Assembly (NCBI GenBank): GCA_025359185.1
Contig: JANYHF010000014.1
Coordinates: 1 to 64,000 of the forward strand
Direction: 5' to 3'
Source of the DNA: Hyphomicrobiaceae bacterium
Lineage (GTDB): Bacteria; Pseudomonadota; Alphaproteobacteria; Rhizobiales; Hyphomicrobiaceae
Length of the DNA: 64,000 nucleotides
In this document: positions 9,178 to 18,688 of the stretch, in pieces
Numbering within the stretch: the first letter of the stretch is position 1
Layout: the number at the start of each line of letters is the position of its first letter
Notes under the pieces: model-generated
What the model was told of the DNA's origin: nothing
Database searches by the model: none
Seen by the model: the letters and a program-made list of their open reading frames with translations, nothing else
Program-made: the position numbers and the translations under genes

Positions 9178-10527
9178 ATGATCACCTTGTCCATCGCCCG
9201 CACCCTGCGCCCCGCCCTTGCCGCCCTGGCGCTGACCAGCGCCGTCTTCCTCACCTCGGGTTCTGCCAACGCCATGAAAATTCAAAGTGTGAAAAGCCCC
9301 GGCGGCATCGAAGCCTGGCTCGTCGAAGAGCACGGCCTGCCGCTGATGACGATGCAGTTCGGCTTCATGGGCGGCTCCTCGCAGGACCCGGCCGATAAGT
9401 CCGGTGTCGCCAACTACATCACCGCCATGATGGATGAGGGCGCCGGCGACATCAGATCGGCCGACTTCCAGGAGCAGCTAGAAGAGCTCGCCGCCAAGAT
9501 GCGCTTTGAGACCGGCCGCGATACGCTCACCGGCACCTTCCAGACGCTGACCGGGAACCGCGAGAAGGCGGGCGATCTCCTTGCCCTGGCTCTTGCCAAA
9601 CCGCGTTTCGATGGCGACGCCATGGACCGCATCCGCGGCCAGCTGCAGGCGACCATCCAGTTCGATGCCAAAGATCCGGACAAGATCGCCGAGCAGGCCT
9701 GGTTCGAAACCGCGTATCCCAAGCATCCGTATGGCAATGCCGTGCACGGCACCACGGCCTCGACCACCACGATTTCCGGCAAGGATCTCGAAGCCTACCG
9801 CGCCCGCGTGTTTGCCCGTGACAATTTGAAGGTGGCCGTCGTTGGCGATATCGACGCCAAGACGCTCGGTGCATTCCTTGATAAGGCCTTCGGCGGTCTC
9901 GCCGCCAAGGCGCAGCTCAACCCGGTCGCCGCGCTCGATCCGCAAGGCGGCCCGGCGCAAAAGCAGATCGTGATGGACATTCCGCAGTCCGTCGCCCAGT
10001 TCGGCCAGATCGGCATGAAGCGCAAGGATCCGGACTTTATCGCCGCCTATATCCTCAACTACATCATGGGCGGCGGCGGCTTTGCCTCGCGGCTGATGGA
10101 TGAAGTGCGCGAGAAGCGGGGCTTGGCTTATTCCGTCTACAGCTACATCCAGCCCTTGCAGCAATCGTCGATCTATATGGGCGGCGTCGCCACCAAGACC
10201 GACGGCATGGACAAGTCGCTCGAAGTCATTCGCGCCGAATTGACCAAGATGGCCAAGGACGGCCCGACCGACGAGGAATTGGCCGACGCCAAGCAGTATC
10301 TTACCGGCTCCTACGCGCTGAACTTCACTTCAAGCGGGTCAATCGCGGGCCAGCTGCTCGGCATCCAGATGCAGGACCTCGGCATCGACTACATCGAGAC
10401 CCGCAATAGCAGGGTCGAAGCCGTCACCATGGCCGACATGCGCCGCGTCGCCAAGAAGCTGCTCCACCCCGATCAGCTTATCGTGACCGTGGTCGGCAAA
10501 GGCAAACCGGGCGTGGCGCAGAATTAG
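9178..10527 (+). CDS. M16 family protein lacking the zinc motif
   Basis: This 449-residue paralogue of the preceding gene has a signal peptide ending near ANA. Where the active partner has HFLEH it has YITAMMDEG, so zinc binding is lost. It keeps the Gly-rich FMGGGG-like region (YIMGGGGFASRLM) and the RGLAYSVYSY segment that contact substrate in M16 enzymes. It therefore probably acts as the substrate-binding half of a heterodimer. The start at 9178 follows AGAGAG, 17 bases after the upstream stop; TTG 9157 would overlap that stop. Confidence 0.88.
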   Translation: MITLSIARTLRPALAALALTSAVFLTSGSANAMKIQSVKSPGGIEAWLVEEHGLPLMTMQFGFMGGSSQDPADKSGVANYITAMMDEGAGDIRSADFQEQLEELAAKMRFETGRDTLTGTFQTLTGNREKAGDLLALALAKPRFDGDAMDRIRGQLQATIQFDAKDPDKIAEQAWFETAYPKHPYGNAVHGTTASTTTISGKDLEAYRARVFARDNLKVAVVGDIDAKTLGAFLDKAFGGLAAKAQLNPVAALDPQGGPAQKQIVMDIPQSVAQFGQIGMKRKDPDFIAAYILNYIMGGGGFASRLMDEVREKRGLAYSVYSYIQPLQQSSIYMGGVATKTDGMDKSLEVIRAELTKMAKDGPTDEELADAKQYLTGSYALNFTSSGSIAGQLLGIQMQDLGIDYIETRNSRVEAVTMADMRRVAKKLLHPDQLIVTVVGKGKPGVAQN

Positions 10528-10547
10528 GCCTGCACTGCACTATCGAT

Positions 10548-10656
10548 GTAGGGGCGACTGGCGGACGCCCGTCTCGCAGCCTCCGCCGCTCTGTTAGACG
10601 GGCGAGCTTCGTTCGCCTCTTCAAGGCAACCTTCGTTGCATCCGTTACGGCCCTAC
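10548..10656. repeat. nested inverted repeat between genes
   Basis: The outer arms GTAGGG (10548-10553) and CCCTAC (10651-10656) enclose a second pair, CGCCCGTCT (10566-10574) and AGACGGGCG (10606-10614). Small hairpins such as GGCGA-GCTTCGT-TCGCC lie inside. It lies between the M16 pair and the SorC-type regulator and is likely a palindromic repeat element. Confidence 0.6.
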
Positions 10657-10726
10657 GCCGATAGCTTGGTCCTACCTTCACTTTGCACCCAAGAGTTCGT
10701 CAATCTGCACTATAGCTCTAACGATC

Positions 10727-11689
10727 ATGAGCCGCCGCAAAGACCCATCTGACCAGCGCCTTGACGATGCCGCCCGCGCGGGCTGGCTGTATTATGTCGC
10801 GGGCAACACCCAGGAAGACATCGCCACCAAGCTCGGGATTTCGCGCCAGACTGCGCAGCGGCTGGTGTCGCTGGCGATGTCCGAGGGGCTGATTCGGGTA
10901 CGCCTGGAGCACCCGATCGCCGAATGCATGGACCTCAGCGACAAGCTGGTGACCCACTTCAAGCTCGCCCATGTGGAGGTGGTGCCGACCGACCCAGGCT
11001 CGCCCTCGACCACTATTGGCATCGCCGAGGCGGTGGCGGCCGAGATCGAGCGGCGGCTCCGGTCCCCGGAGCCCCTGGTGCTGGCCATGGGCACCGGCCG
11101 CACCCTGAAGGCTGCGACCGAGCTATTGCCGAAGATGGATTGCCCGCAGCATCGTATCGTGTCGCTCACGGGCAATATCGGGCCGGACGGCTCGGCGGCC
11201 TATTTCAACGTCATCTTCAACATGGCCGACGCCATCAAGGCCCGGCATTATCCGTTCACGCTGCCGGTGTTCGCGTCCTCGGCCAAGGAGCGCCAACTGT
11301 TGCACGCTCAGGCGCTCATTCGCACCACGCTGGATCTCGCCGCCAAGGCCAATGTATCCTTCGTCGGCATCGGCGAACTCGGTCCGCAGGCGCCGTCTGT
11401 CGTCGACGGCTTTCTGACGGCGGCCGAAATGGAGGCACTGCAAAACGCAGGTGCCGCAGGCGAAATCGTCGGCTGGGTGTTCGATGCATCGGGCCAGATG
11501 ATCAAAGGCCTCACCAATGACCGCGTCGCCAGCGCTCCCATCCCATCGCGCGGCACCAGCCTCGTCATCGGAGCCGCGATGGGCCTGCGCAAACTGCCCG
11601 GCATCCGCGCCGCCCTGACCGGCCAACTCGTCAACGGGCTGATCACGGACGAAGCGACGGCACGGGCTTTGCTCGAAAGCGCCGCTTAG
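10727..11689 (+). CDS. SorC/DeoR-type sugar-binding transcriptional regulator
   Basis: The protein of 320 residues has an N-terminal helix-turn-helix (NTQEDIATKLGISRQTAQRL, about residues 25-44) and a large C-terminal SorC-type sensor domain with the GTGRTLKAATELL loop that binds phosphosugars in this family. Related proteins control sugar or polyol catabolic operons. No sugar gene is adjacent, so its target is unknown. Its stop overlaps the 3' end of the convergent gene 11686-12654 by four bases. Confidence 0.88.
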   Translation: MSRRKDPSDQRLDDAARAGWLYYVAGNTQEDIATKLGISRQTAQRLVSLAMSEGLIRVRLEHPIAECMDLSDKLVTHFKLAHVEVVPTDPGSPSTTIGIAEAVAAEIERRLRSPEPLVLAMGTGRTLKAATELLPKMDCPQHRIVSLTGNIGPDGSAAYFNVIFNMADAIKARHYPFTLPVFASSAKERQLLHAQALIRTTLDLAAKANVSFVGIGELGPQAPSVVDGFLTAAEMEALQNAGAAGEIVGWVFDASGQMIKGLTNDRVASAPIPSRGTSLVIGAAMGLRKLPGIRAALTGQLVNGLITDEATARALLESAA

Positions 11690-12654
11690 CTGCCAGACGC
11701 CGGGACGGCGGCCGGCAACGTGATGCGGGCAAACACGGGCCGGTGATCCGAGCCCATATCCTCGCCCAGCCAGACGTCATCAAAGTGGATCGCAGGCGTC
11801 GCAAACATATGGTCGATGGCCAGCTGCGGCAGCCGCGTGCCGCCGGACGGATAGGTTGGCAGGAACCGGCCCATATGGGTCAGGCCTGACACCTTGGAGA
11901 ACCGGGAAAAACCGCTGGTCCATGGCGTCGTATTGAAATCCCCGGCGGCAAGAACCTCTCCGGGCAGCTGATGAATAAGGTCCGCCAGTGCGGCCGTCTC
12001 GCGCGCGTGCCGCCACGGCGACCGGGTTGGCCCCATGATGTGTACACCCATGATGGTGAAGGCCTCCGCGCCCGCTCCAAAGGTGATCCAGGCGCGCGCC
12101 GGACCGTTGCCTTCGGCCTCGCTCACACTACCCGACGATGCGAACGGATGACGTGAGAGCAGGGCCACAGCGCACTCCCAGTCCGCCGCGCAGTCCACGC
12201 GATAGGGATAGGCCTCCTGCAAGGTATGCAGCAGGCTGATCTTATTGGGGCCAAATTCCGTCAGGACCAGGACATCGGCCTTGGCCGCGATCAATTGATC
12301 GGCAAGGCCGTAGCCATCGGGATGGTTGTGCCAGGTGTTGAGGCTGAGCACGCTCAGGCTGCTTGGGCTCGAGGCCTGAGCCGTTCTGATCCATGGCGAC
12401 TGGCTCTGCTGGGCCAGCAGCGCGTGCCCTGCCAACGTGATGAAGGCCCCCAAGGCCACCACCAGCACGGGCCGGTAATCCAGCCACAGCGCCAAGACGG
12501 CAAACCCCAACAGGCCGATGAGATGCCCCCGCCCATTGGCGATGACATCGAGCTCCGGCGAAAACCGCCCGAGCGCCCCCAGCACCAGGCCCGCCGCACT
12601 TCCCGTCAGGACGCCCCAGGCCACCCATCGCCCAGCCGCACTCAATCGTGACAT
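11686..12654 (-). CDS. membrane-anchored endonuclease/exonuclease/phosphatase family protein
   Basis: About 100 N-terminal residues hold roughly three membrane helices. They are followed by an EEP-fold catalytic domain with motifs LSLNTWH, LTEFGP, GDFNTTPW, IDHMFAT and GSDHRPV, which carry the metal-binding and catalytic Asn, Glu, Asp and His. Members hydrolyse phosphodiesters of DNA, phospholipids or inositol phosphates, and the domain probably faces the periplasm. The substrate cannot be predicted. The start at 12654 gives 322 residues with a clean basic N-terminus; an upstream start at 12702 would add 16 residues. Confidence 0.85.
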   Translation of the reverse strand: MSRLSAAGRWVAWGVLTGSAAGLVLGALGRFSPELDVIANGRGHLIGLLGFAVLALWLDYRPVLVVALGAFITLAGHALLAQQSQSPWIRTAQASSPSSLSVLSLNTWHNHPDGYGLADQLIAAKADVLVLTEFGPNKISLLHTLQEAYPYRVDCAADWECAVALLSRHPFASSGSVSEAEGNGPARAWITFGAGAEAFTIMGVHIMGPTRSPWRHARETAALADLIHQLPGEVLAAGDFNTTPWTSGFSRFSKVSGLTHMGRFLPTYPSGGTRLPQLAIDHMFATPAIHFDDVWLGEDMGSDHRPVFARITLPAAVPASGS

Positions 12655-12734
12655 ACAACTCACCAAAACCAACGCACCGCCCCGATTTGGCACGCCCGTC
12701 AACGAACCAGCAAGTTTTGGCTGAAGGTGTGCCT

Positions 12735-12866
12735 AACGTCCTCCCGGATGCGCCGCAGTATCCTTATGGTGCGGCGCTGATCCGGGACCTCCCGTCGGCT
12801 CCAGCACCTGTCCGATGCCCAAGGTCCCGCGTCTGCGCCGCACCGCTGACGAAGCGCTGCACCGCG
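12735..12866 (+). repeat. dispersed intergenic repeat, copy B
   Basis: This is the second copy of the repeat at 3174-3307, aligned from AACGTC-TCCCG to GACGAAGCGCTGCACCGCGC, with scattered substitutions and a central length difference. It precedes the small secreted protein gene at 12983. Confidence 0.75.
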
Positions 12867-12982
12867 CAACGGAGGACGAGGGTGCGATGGCACGTTGCCG
12901 CAAACCGGCCGCATGGCGGCCCAAGTTTGGCCGAACGAAGCACACAACGTCGTACACGGCTGCCGAACGATGGAGACCACCG

Positions 12983-13288
12983 ATGTTCTCGTCCCTCCGC
13001 TCAGCAGGTTTTGGTGTGGTGTCCGTGTTGCTTTTCGCGAGCCCCGCAAGGGCCGGTATGGCGGTTGAATGCGGGGCGGGATTTACCAAAATTCTGGAGC
13101 AGGATGGCACGGCCATGTGCCGCCGCAGCAGAAGCGTGGCGAGTTCCGACCTTGCCGAAAGTTTGTCGCAAATGTGGTGGGGCCAGGCCGCGTGCAGCGG
13201 CCAGACGTCGGACCGGCAATCGGGCATCTCGCAGAACCAGAACGGCGAGTGGACCGTGACCATGCGGTTCTTCTGTAACGGGTTCTGA
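12983..13288 (+). CDS. small secreted Cys-containing hypothetical protein
   Basis: The product of 101 residues has a signal peptide (MFSSLRSAGFGVVSVLLFAS, cleavage near ARA) and a mature part of about 77 residues with four cysteines that could form two disulfides. No family is recognised. A longer frame from 12815 runs through the intergenic repeat and is unlikely to be coding. It stands between the EEP-family gene on the other strand and the TPR-methyltransferase gene. Confidence 0.6.
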   Translation: MFSSLRSAGFGVVSVLLFASPARAGMAVECGAGFTKILEQDGTAMCRRSRSVASSDLAESLSQMWWGQAACSGQTSDRQSGISQNQNGEWTVTMRFFCNGF

Positions 13289-13375
13289 AGGCGGGGCGGC
13301 GGGCGGACGATTGACATCGGACGGGCTGGCTGGCTTGTTCCGGCCACCTATCAACCAGCGTCGAGGACCCGCAAC

Positions 13376-15181
13376 ATGGCCGCCCAGGACAAGCAGCGCT
13401 CCAGCGCCATCCAATGGGCGGGGCTTGGCGTCGAGGCCATCCGCGCGGGCCGGTTCGCCGACGGGCGCGATCATCTCGTGCGGGCGCTACGGCTTGATAA
13501 GGTGAACCCGTTCTATCACTTTGATCTGGCGCTCGCCCACCACGGCCTCGGCGACATCGAGGAGGCCGCGCGCGAACTTTGCACCGCCATCCGCCTGAAA
13601 CCCGATTTCGATGACGCCTCGCGGCGGCTGGGGATGCTGTGCGCCCGCTACCTGTTCGAAAGCGATGGTGTGCTCGATGGCTTTGCCTTGCGCACCGCGA
13701 TGCAGGCGCCGCGGGCTTCCCAACAGGCGCTGGCCGAGGCGGCGATCAGCGAGCTGGCACGGCATGGCAGTTTGGCTCAGCCGTTGGCCGCCATCGCGCG
13801 TGAGGGTGCCGATGCCACGGCGCGCAACCTGCTCACCAAGCGCACTGATGATGCGCTGCGGGACGATACGCTGCTGGCCGCGCTTGAATGGGGCGTCAAC
13901 AAGAACCTGACCGTCGAGCGCATGCTGACGGCCTTGCGCCGCGCAGTTCTTCTCGATGTTCCTCCCGGGCGTTTCGAGGATAAGGCGCTGCAAGCCTTCA
14001 CCATCGCGCTTGCCAAGCACTGCGTCGCTAATGAGCATGTGTGGGCCGAGACGCCGGAGGAAACGGCGGCGATTGAGCACCTGAAGCCATTGCTGACAGG
14101 TTTGCCATTGGGTGAATTCCAGGCCACCAGGGCTGTTTTGCTCATCGCGCTTTACAGGCCGCTAAGTTCGTTTTTGCCTGCGGGTCAGACAAGCGCCGTC
14201 AAGCTGCGGGCCTTGCGCGATTGGGCGGCCGAATCGCTGAAAAACGAACAGGCCGAGATCGCGCTGGCCAAGACGCTGACGGCCGGTCCGCTGCCGGGCG
14301 ATGCAACGGGCAAGCGCGTGGCGCAGCAATACGAAAAAGCGCCGTATCCGCGCTGGACGAGCCTGACGATGCCCAACACGGGATCGCTGAAACTGGCGCT
14401 GCGGCAATTCTTTTCCCCCGACCGCCTTACCTTCCTCGAGCGCGAGTTCAACGTGCTGATCGCAGGCTGCGGCACCGGCCGGCAGGCGATCCAGTCGGCG
14501 CTGGGCTATGGCGAAAACGCGGCTGTTCTGGGCCTCGACATCTCCGCCCGCAGCCTCGCCTATGCCACCCGCATGGCGCAGGGTTTTGGCATTCCGCGCC
14601 TCGCCTTCGAGCAGGCCGATCTGCTGGCACCCGATGCAAAACAACGAACATTCGACATCATCGAATGCGTTGGCGTGCTGCATCACATGGCCGATCCGCT
14701 GGCGGGCTGGCGGTCGCTGCTTGGCCGGCTCAAGCCGCATGGCCTGATGATGCTGGGGCTGTATTCGCCCGTATCGAGAAAGGTGCTGTCGCAGTTGCGC
14801 CAGGAGCCGGCCTTCCCCGGCGCCGGCTGCACCGATGCCGCCGCGCGCGCTTACCGCCAAAGCCTGCTGGCCAGAACGGCGGCGGAACCGGGCGGCGATT
14901 TGGCCATCTCGAAAGACGCCTACACGCTGAGCGAGTTTCGCGACCTTGCCTTGCATGAGCAGGAGCATCCGTTGACACTGGCCGAAATCGACGCATTTAT
15001 GTCGGCGGAAAAGTTGGCATTTCGCGGTTTCATCCTGCCCGGCCCGTCTTTCGACAGTTTCCACAAGCAGTTCCCCGAGCCTGCGTCCCTGCTCCGCCTC
15101 GCCGACTGGGCCGCCCACGAGGCCGAACACCCCAATCTGTTTGACGGCATGTACTGCTTCTGGTGTGAGCGCGTTGTATGA
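13376..15181 (+). CDS. TPR protein fused to SAM-dependent methyltransferase
   Basis: The N-terminal region (about residues 8-90) contains TPR-like helices (YHFDLALAHHGLGDIEEAAR). A long helical linker leads to a class I methyltransferase domain from about residue 320. The SAM-binding loop is LIAGCGTGRQ near residues 360-370, followed by LGLDIS and IIECVGVLHHMADPLAG. Similar TPR-methyltransferase proteins are common in Alphaproteobacteria but their substrates are mostly unknown. It appears monocistronic; the next gene starts 124 bases later. Confidence 0.82.
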   Translation: MAAQDKQRSSAIQWAGLGVEAIRAGRFADGRDHLVRALRLDKVNPFYHFDLALAHHGLGDIEEAARELCTAIRLKPDFDDASRRLGMLCARYLFESDGVLDGFALRTAMQAPRASQQALAEAAISELARHGSLAQPLAAIAREGADATARNLLTKRTDDALRDDTLLAALEWGVNKNLTVERMLTALRRAVLLDVPPGRFEDKALQAFTIALAKHCVANEHVWAETPEETAAIEHLKPLLTGLPLGEFQATRAVLLIALYRPLSSFLPAGQTSAVKLRALRDWAAESLKNEQAEIALAKTLTAGPLPGDATGKRVAQQYEKAPYPRWTSLTMPNTGSLKLALRQFFSPDRLTFLEREFNVLIAGCGTGRQAIQSALGYGENAAVLGLDISARSLAYATRMAQGFGIPRLAFEQADLLAPDAKQRTFDIIECVGVLHHMADPLAGWRSLLGRLKPHGLMMLGLYSPVSRKVLSQLRQEPAFPGAGCTDAAARAYRQSLLARTAAEPGGDLAISKDAYTLSEFRDLALHEQEHPLTLAEIDAFMSAEKLAFRGFILPGPSFDSFHKQFPEPASLLRLADWAAHEAEHPNLFDGMYCFWCERVV

Positions 15182-15305
15182 TCGTCCTTGCTCCGGCCAT
15201 GAGCCCCTGGCATGGAAGGCAGGTGCGGCGGTCGTTCACTCGATCGTCGGCCATGACCTTGTGCGCGTGCCAAAGCGAGCGACTGCGACGCCGGATTGAC
15301 CGCCC

Positions 15306-16049
15306 ATGTCTGCCCTCATTGCCATTCTTGCGCTGATTGCCGCCGCCTATTTTGGCTTGCGGTACTATCGCGGCATGGACCTGGAAAAACGCGCCGTGTT
15401 GATCCGCAAGGCGGTGGGTGTGCTTGCCCTTGGCGTTGCCCTGGCCCTGCTCGCCACGGGCCGCATTCTGTTCGCCATCCCGTTCGGCTTTTTTGGCTAT
15501 TTCGTCCTATGGCGTCCGCAAGGCTGGTTTTCCCGGACACAAACCTTCACCAGCAGCGCGCGCCTCGCCAGTGTGCGCACAGCCTTTCTGCAGATGACGC
15601 TCGATCAGGGCTCCGGGGCGCTGTCGGGCCACGTGCTGGCGGGCACCTACACTGGCCGAGACCTGTCTTCGTTGTCGCGCACCGAGCTCGCGCAACTCTG
15701 GCGCGAGTGCCGCGCTGGCGAGCCGCAGAGCCGGCAGTTGCTGGAAGCCTATCTCGACCGCAGCTGGCCGGAATGGCGGGCCGACATGCCGCGGCTTGGT
15801 GGCGGCATGGGCGGCGGCACGGGTCCGGGCAATGGTGCTGGACAAAGTGCGCCCGAACGCGGCCGCCCGCCGATGACACGCGCCGAGGCCTTTGAGGTGC
15901 TCGGCCTGGCCAACAGTGCAGACCTCGAAGAGATCAAAGCCGCGCACCGCAATCTGATGAAACGGTTGCATCCCGATCAAGGCGGCACGAATTATCTCGC
16001 CGCCAAGATCAACGAGGCCAAAGAGGTGTTGCTTGGCAAGCGGGCGTGA
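15306..16049 (+). CDS. membrane protein with C-terminal J domain
   Basis: The product of 247 residues has an N-terminal membrane helix (about residues 2-18), a second hydrophobic pair around 35-65, a helical linker, a Gly-rich hinge near 170 and a short J-like domain at the end. The J domain contains the essential HPD motif (KRLHPDQGG), so it can in principle stimulate a DnaK-type ATPase. The arrangement resembles Tim14/Pam18-like bacterial J proteins. Its partner and client are unknown. Confidence 0.83.
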   Translation: MSALIAILALIAAAYFGLRYYRGMDLEKRAVLIRKAVGVLALGVALALLATGRILFAIPFGFFGYFVLWRPQGWFSRTQTFTSSARLASVRTAFLQMTLDQGSGALSGHVLAGTYTGRDLSSLSRTELAQLWRECRAGEPQSRQLLEAYLDRSWPEWRADMPRLGGGMGGGTGPGNGAGQSAPERGRPPMTRAEAFEVLGLANSADLEEIKAAHRNLMKRLHPDQGGTNYLAAKINEAKEVLLGKRA

Positions 16050-16194
16050 TTGCGACGTGTACGTTGGTGAGGGCTGTCGACGGCACACGCCTCACCCAGG
16101 TGACGTTCTCCCCAGCGCCGCGTGCATAACTGGCGCCCGGCAAAGCTGTTAGACACTGGGGCGGTGTGCTGGTTCCAGCCGGGCGAATCTCACC

Positions 16195-17424
16195 ATGACG
16201 TCACTTACCACCGCCGATGTCCCCGCCATGGGCCGTTCGCGCCCGGGCTTGTGGGTGTTCTCAACGCTGTTTTTCATCGAGGCGGTGGCGCGGGCGTCGC
16301 TGGCGACGGTTATTCCCTTACAGACCTACGCGCTGCTGAACGAGGCGCGGTATGTCAGCTATCTTGGCTTTGCCATGGGGCTCGGCGGGCTCATTGCCGG
16401 CCTCGGCGTGCCGCTCCTGATCGCGCGCATCAGCCGCCGATGGACCTATACGCTCGGCGCCTGCTGCTTGATCGCAGCGGCCGCCGTATTCTGTTCCTTC
16501 AGCGTGCAAAGCCAGATCGCCGGCATTGGTTTGCGCAATTTCGGCTCGCTCTGCCTCAACATCGTGCTGATGCTTTACATCATGGATTATGTGCGCAAGC
16601 ACGAACTGATGCGCAATGACTCGCAGCGCATGGCGGTGGCGACGCTCGGCTGGACGGTCGGGCCGTTTCTGGGCGTGTGGCTCTATGAGCGGATCGGGCC
16701 GTTCGCGGCGTTCGGCTGGAGCGCAGGATGGTCGGGCATCCTGATTGCCGCCTTCTGGTATTTCCGCATGTCGGACCCGGACGTGATCATCCCGGCCAAG
16801 GCCCCGCCCGCCAATCCGATCCACTTCGTGCCCCGGTTCGTGTCTCAGCCGCGTCTGATGCTGGCCTGGATGATCGCCATGGGGCGGTCGGGGTTTTGGG
16901 GGACGCTGTTCGTCTACGAACCGATCCTGTTCAAAAAGACTGGCGCGGGCATTGACGCTTTTGGCTTGCACCTATCGAGCAGCGACGCGGCGGGCATCCT
17001 GATTTCGCTGAGCCAGGTGATGCTCATCACGGCGCTGTTCTGGGGCCGGACCGGTGGGCGGATCGGCTTGCGCGCGACGGTTGCGCTGTGCTTTGCCGGC
17101 ATGAGCGGGACATTGATTCTGGCGGGACTGGCTGGCGAAAGTGTGCCGCTGCTGGCAGGCGCCGTGCTGCTGGTGACCAGCTTTTTTGCCACCGGCCTCG
17201 ATGCTGTCGGCGGCGTGCCCTTCTACCGGTCCGTGCGGGCACGCGAGCGGGCGCCGATGACGGCGGTCTACCGCACCTATCTTGATATCGGCGACCTGAT
17301 CCCCAATCTCGTCTACGGCGTTGTTCTGCTGTGGCTGCCCCTGGGAGCCGTGTTCGCGGTCTACGGCGTTGCTTGCCTCGGCTTTGCCGCAGTGTGCTGG
17401 CGGTATCTTCCGCGCGGGATGTAG
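16195..17424 (+). CDS. major facilitator superfamily transporter
   Basis: The protein of 409 residues has about twelve hydrophobic segments and the Gly-rich pattern of MFS carriers. The central loop around residues 195-215 is short. The cytoplasmic motif A is poorly conserved (RISRRW). No substrate is suggested by the sequence. It ends 83 bases before nuoA and may read through into it. Confidence 0.8.
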   Translation: MTSLTTADVPAMGRSRPGLWVFSTLFFIEAVARASLATVIPLQTYALLNEARYVSYLGFAMGLGGLIAGLGVPLLIARISRRWTYTLGACCLIAAAAVFCSFSVQSQIAGIGLRNFGSLCLNIVLMLYIMDYVRKHELMRNDSQRMAVATLGWTVGPFLGVWLYERIGPFAAFGWSAGWSGILIAAFWYFRMSDPDVIIPAKAPPANPIHFVPRFVSQPRLMLAWMIAMGRSGFWGTLFVYEPILFKKTGAGIDAFGLHLSSSDAAGILISLSQVMLITALFWGRTGGRIGLRATVALCFAGMSGTLILAGLAGESVPLLAGAVLLVTSFFATGLDAVGGVPFYRSVRARERAPMTAVYRTYLDIGDLIPNLVYGVVLLWLPLGAVFAVYGVACLGFAAVCWRYLPRGM

Positions 17425-17507
17425 GCTGCGGCGCCTTTGGCTTTGAGTGCGCTGACAGAAGCAGCTATAAGGCGAGACGGTTCGCCAGGGACCGGATGGA
17501 AAAACCT

Positions 17508-17873
17508 ATGGATGAGCTGCTCGGAAACTATCTCGCCGTCGTCATCTTCATCGGCGTAGCGCTGGCCATCGCCATGGTGCTGACCATCGCCCCGTTCCTG
17601 GTCGCCATGCGCAATCCGGACCCGGAAAAGGTGTCGGCCTACGAATGCGGCTTCAACGCCTTCGACGACGCAAGAATGCAGTTCGACGTTCGCTTCTATC
17701 TGGTCTCGATCCTGTTCATCATCTTCGACCTTGAAGTCGCCTTCCTGTTCCCCTGGGCCGCCGCCTTCCCCAAGATGAGCGATTACGGCTTCTGGGCCAT
17801 GATCGTGTTCTTGGGTGTACTGACGATCGGCTTCATCTACGAGTGGAAAAAGGGCGCGCTGGAGTGGGATTGA
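17508..17873 (+). CDS. nuoA: NADH-quinone oxidoreductase subunit A
   Basis: NuoA is a small membrane subunit of respiratory complex I near the quinone site. The 121-residue product has three membrane helices and the conserved loop [14 protein letters not shown] with its key Cys, then [12 protein letters not shown] and the terminal [14 protein letters not shown]. The start at 17508 gives the usual length and follows GGATGGA by seven bases; ATG 17496 in the same frame is an alternative. Unusually, nuoB does not follow directly: a toxin-antitoxin-like pair on the opposite strand lies between them. Confidence 0.95.
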   Translation: MDELLGNYLAVVIFIGVALAIAMVLTIAPFLVAMRNPDPEKVSAYECGFNAFDDARMQFDVRFYLVSILFIIFDLEVAFLFPWAAAFPKMSDYGFWAMIVFLGVLTIGFIYEWKKGALEWD

Positions 17874-17880
17874 GGGCGGA

Positions 17881-18270
17881 TTAGGGTGCGGCCCAGGCGA
17901 GCGGGTGGGTGACGAGGTCGCGGTCCACGGTCATCAGGCACATGTTTTCCACTTGGGTCTGCGCGAGCAACAGGCGGTTGAATGGATCGCGCGTAGCTGG
18001 CTCATGGGCGAGTTCCGCAAGAACGTGCGGAAGCTCAATCGGCAAAAGCTTGAAGCTGAGTTCCGAACACGCGCGCGGCAAAGTAGAAATGGGCCGGTTC
18101 AATTGCAAACGTCCGAGCCTAGTTTTGATCGACAATTCCCAGATCGTGGCCAAGCTGACATAAACTTCAGGGATTGCCTGCGAGATTGCCGCGCGAACTG
18201 GCGCAGGCAGTCGGACGGCTCCTTCGTCGAGGACAGCAAGGAAATAGTGGCTGTCAAGAATGAGCATCAC
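17881..18270 (-). CDS. PIN-domain toxin, VapC-type
   Basis: The 129-residue PIN-domain protein is of the type whose members cleave RNA in toxin-antitoxin systems. Acidic positions are present: the first-strand Asp (LILDSH), the SLATIWELSIK Glu, RDPFNRLLLAQ and TVDRDL. In RDPFNR the position usually occupied by a second acidic residue is Asn. Its start overlaps the upstream antitoxin stop in ATGA, so translation is probably coupled. It converges on nuoA with seven bases between them. Confidence 0.87.
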   Translation of the reverse strand: MMLILDSHYFLAVLDEGAVRLPAPVRAAISQAIPEVYVSLATIWELSIKTRLGRLQLNRPISTLPRACSELSFKLLPIELPHVLAELAHEPATRDPFNRLLLAQTQVENMCLMTVDRDLVTHPLAWAAP

Positions 18271-18590
18271 GCGCTGCCAGGTGGTTCGTTGGGATCCGGC
18301 AATGGCCGAAGCAGAAAATCCTCGGGCAATGGATCGTCAAAATCGGGTGAGATGTAAGCCACGAACTTCTCTATGCCCAACTCGCGCTTGTAAGCCTCAA
18401 GTGCTGCAAAATTAAGCCCGCCCTTCGGTTTGGCCCGGGCAATTGTCTTTGTCTTGGCCTTGTGTTTTGCTGGTATCAGCTCCAGTACAGGTTTGCCGCC
18501 CCGTGTGACCGTCACCGTCTCGCCCGCCTCCACGCGCTCCGCGAGTTCGGCCAGACGTTCTTCAAGCTGCTCGAATGAGACCTTTTCCAT
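18267..18590 (-). CDS. Phd/YefM-type antitoxin
   Basis: The 107-residue protein starts with a Phd-like region (EERLAELAERVEAGETVTVT followed by RGGKPVLELIP) that forms the DNA-binding dimer in this family. The C-terminal half, expected to wrap the toxin, is Lys- then Asp/Pro-rich. The order antitoxin then toxin is normal and the genes overlap by four bases. ATG 18590 is chosen over the upstream TTG; a GAGGAG lies immediately before it, which is unusually close. The dimer probably represses its own promoter in the short gap before nuoB. Confidence 0.83.
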   Translation of the reverse strand: MEKVSFEQLEERLAELAERVEAGETVTVTRGGKPVLELIPAKHKAKTKTIARAKPKGGLNFAALEAYKRELGIEKFVAYISPDFDDPLPEDFLLRPLPDPNEPPGSA

Positions 18591-18688
18591 CTCCTCATAA
18601 TACTGCGTTCTTACGCCGTGTTGCAACGCATTTGCCGCTAGGCTAGGAGCTTACTTCAGCGCTCGTTTCGGGGCGCAGGAGCGCGTGC

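Noticed and set aside
12648-13259. Overlapping frames through the intergenic repeat before 12983
   Set aside because: They translate the dispersed repeat in several frames. Only the signal-peptide-bearing frame from 12983 looks like a gene.
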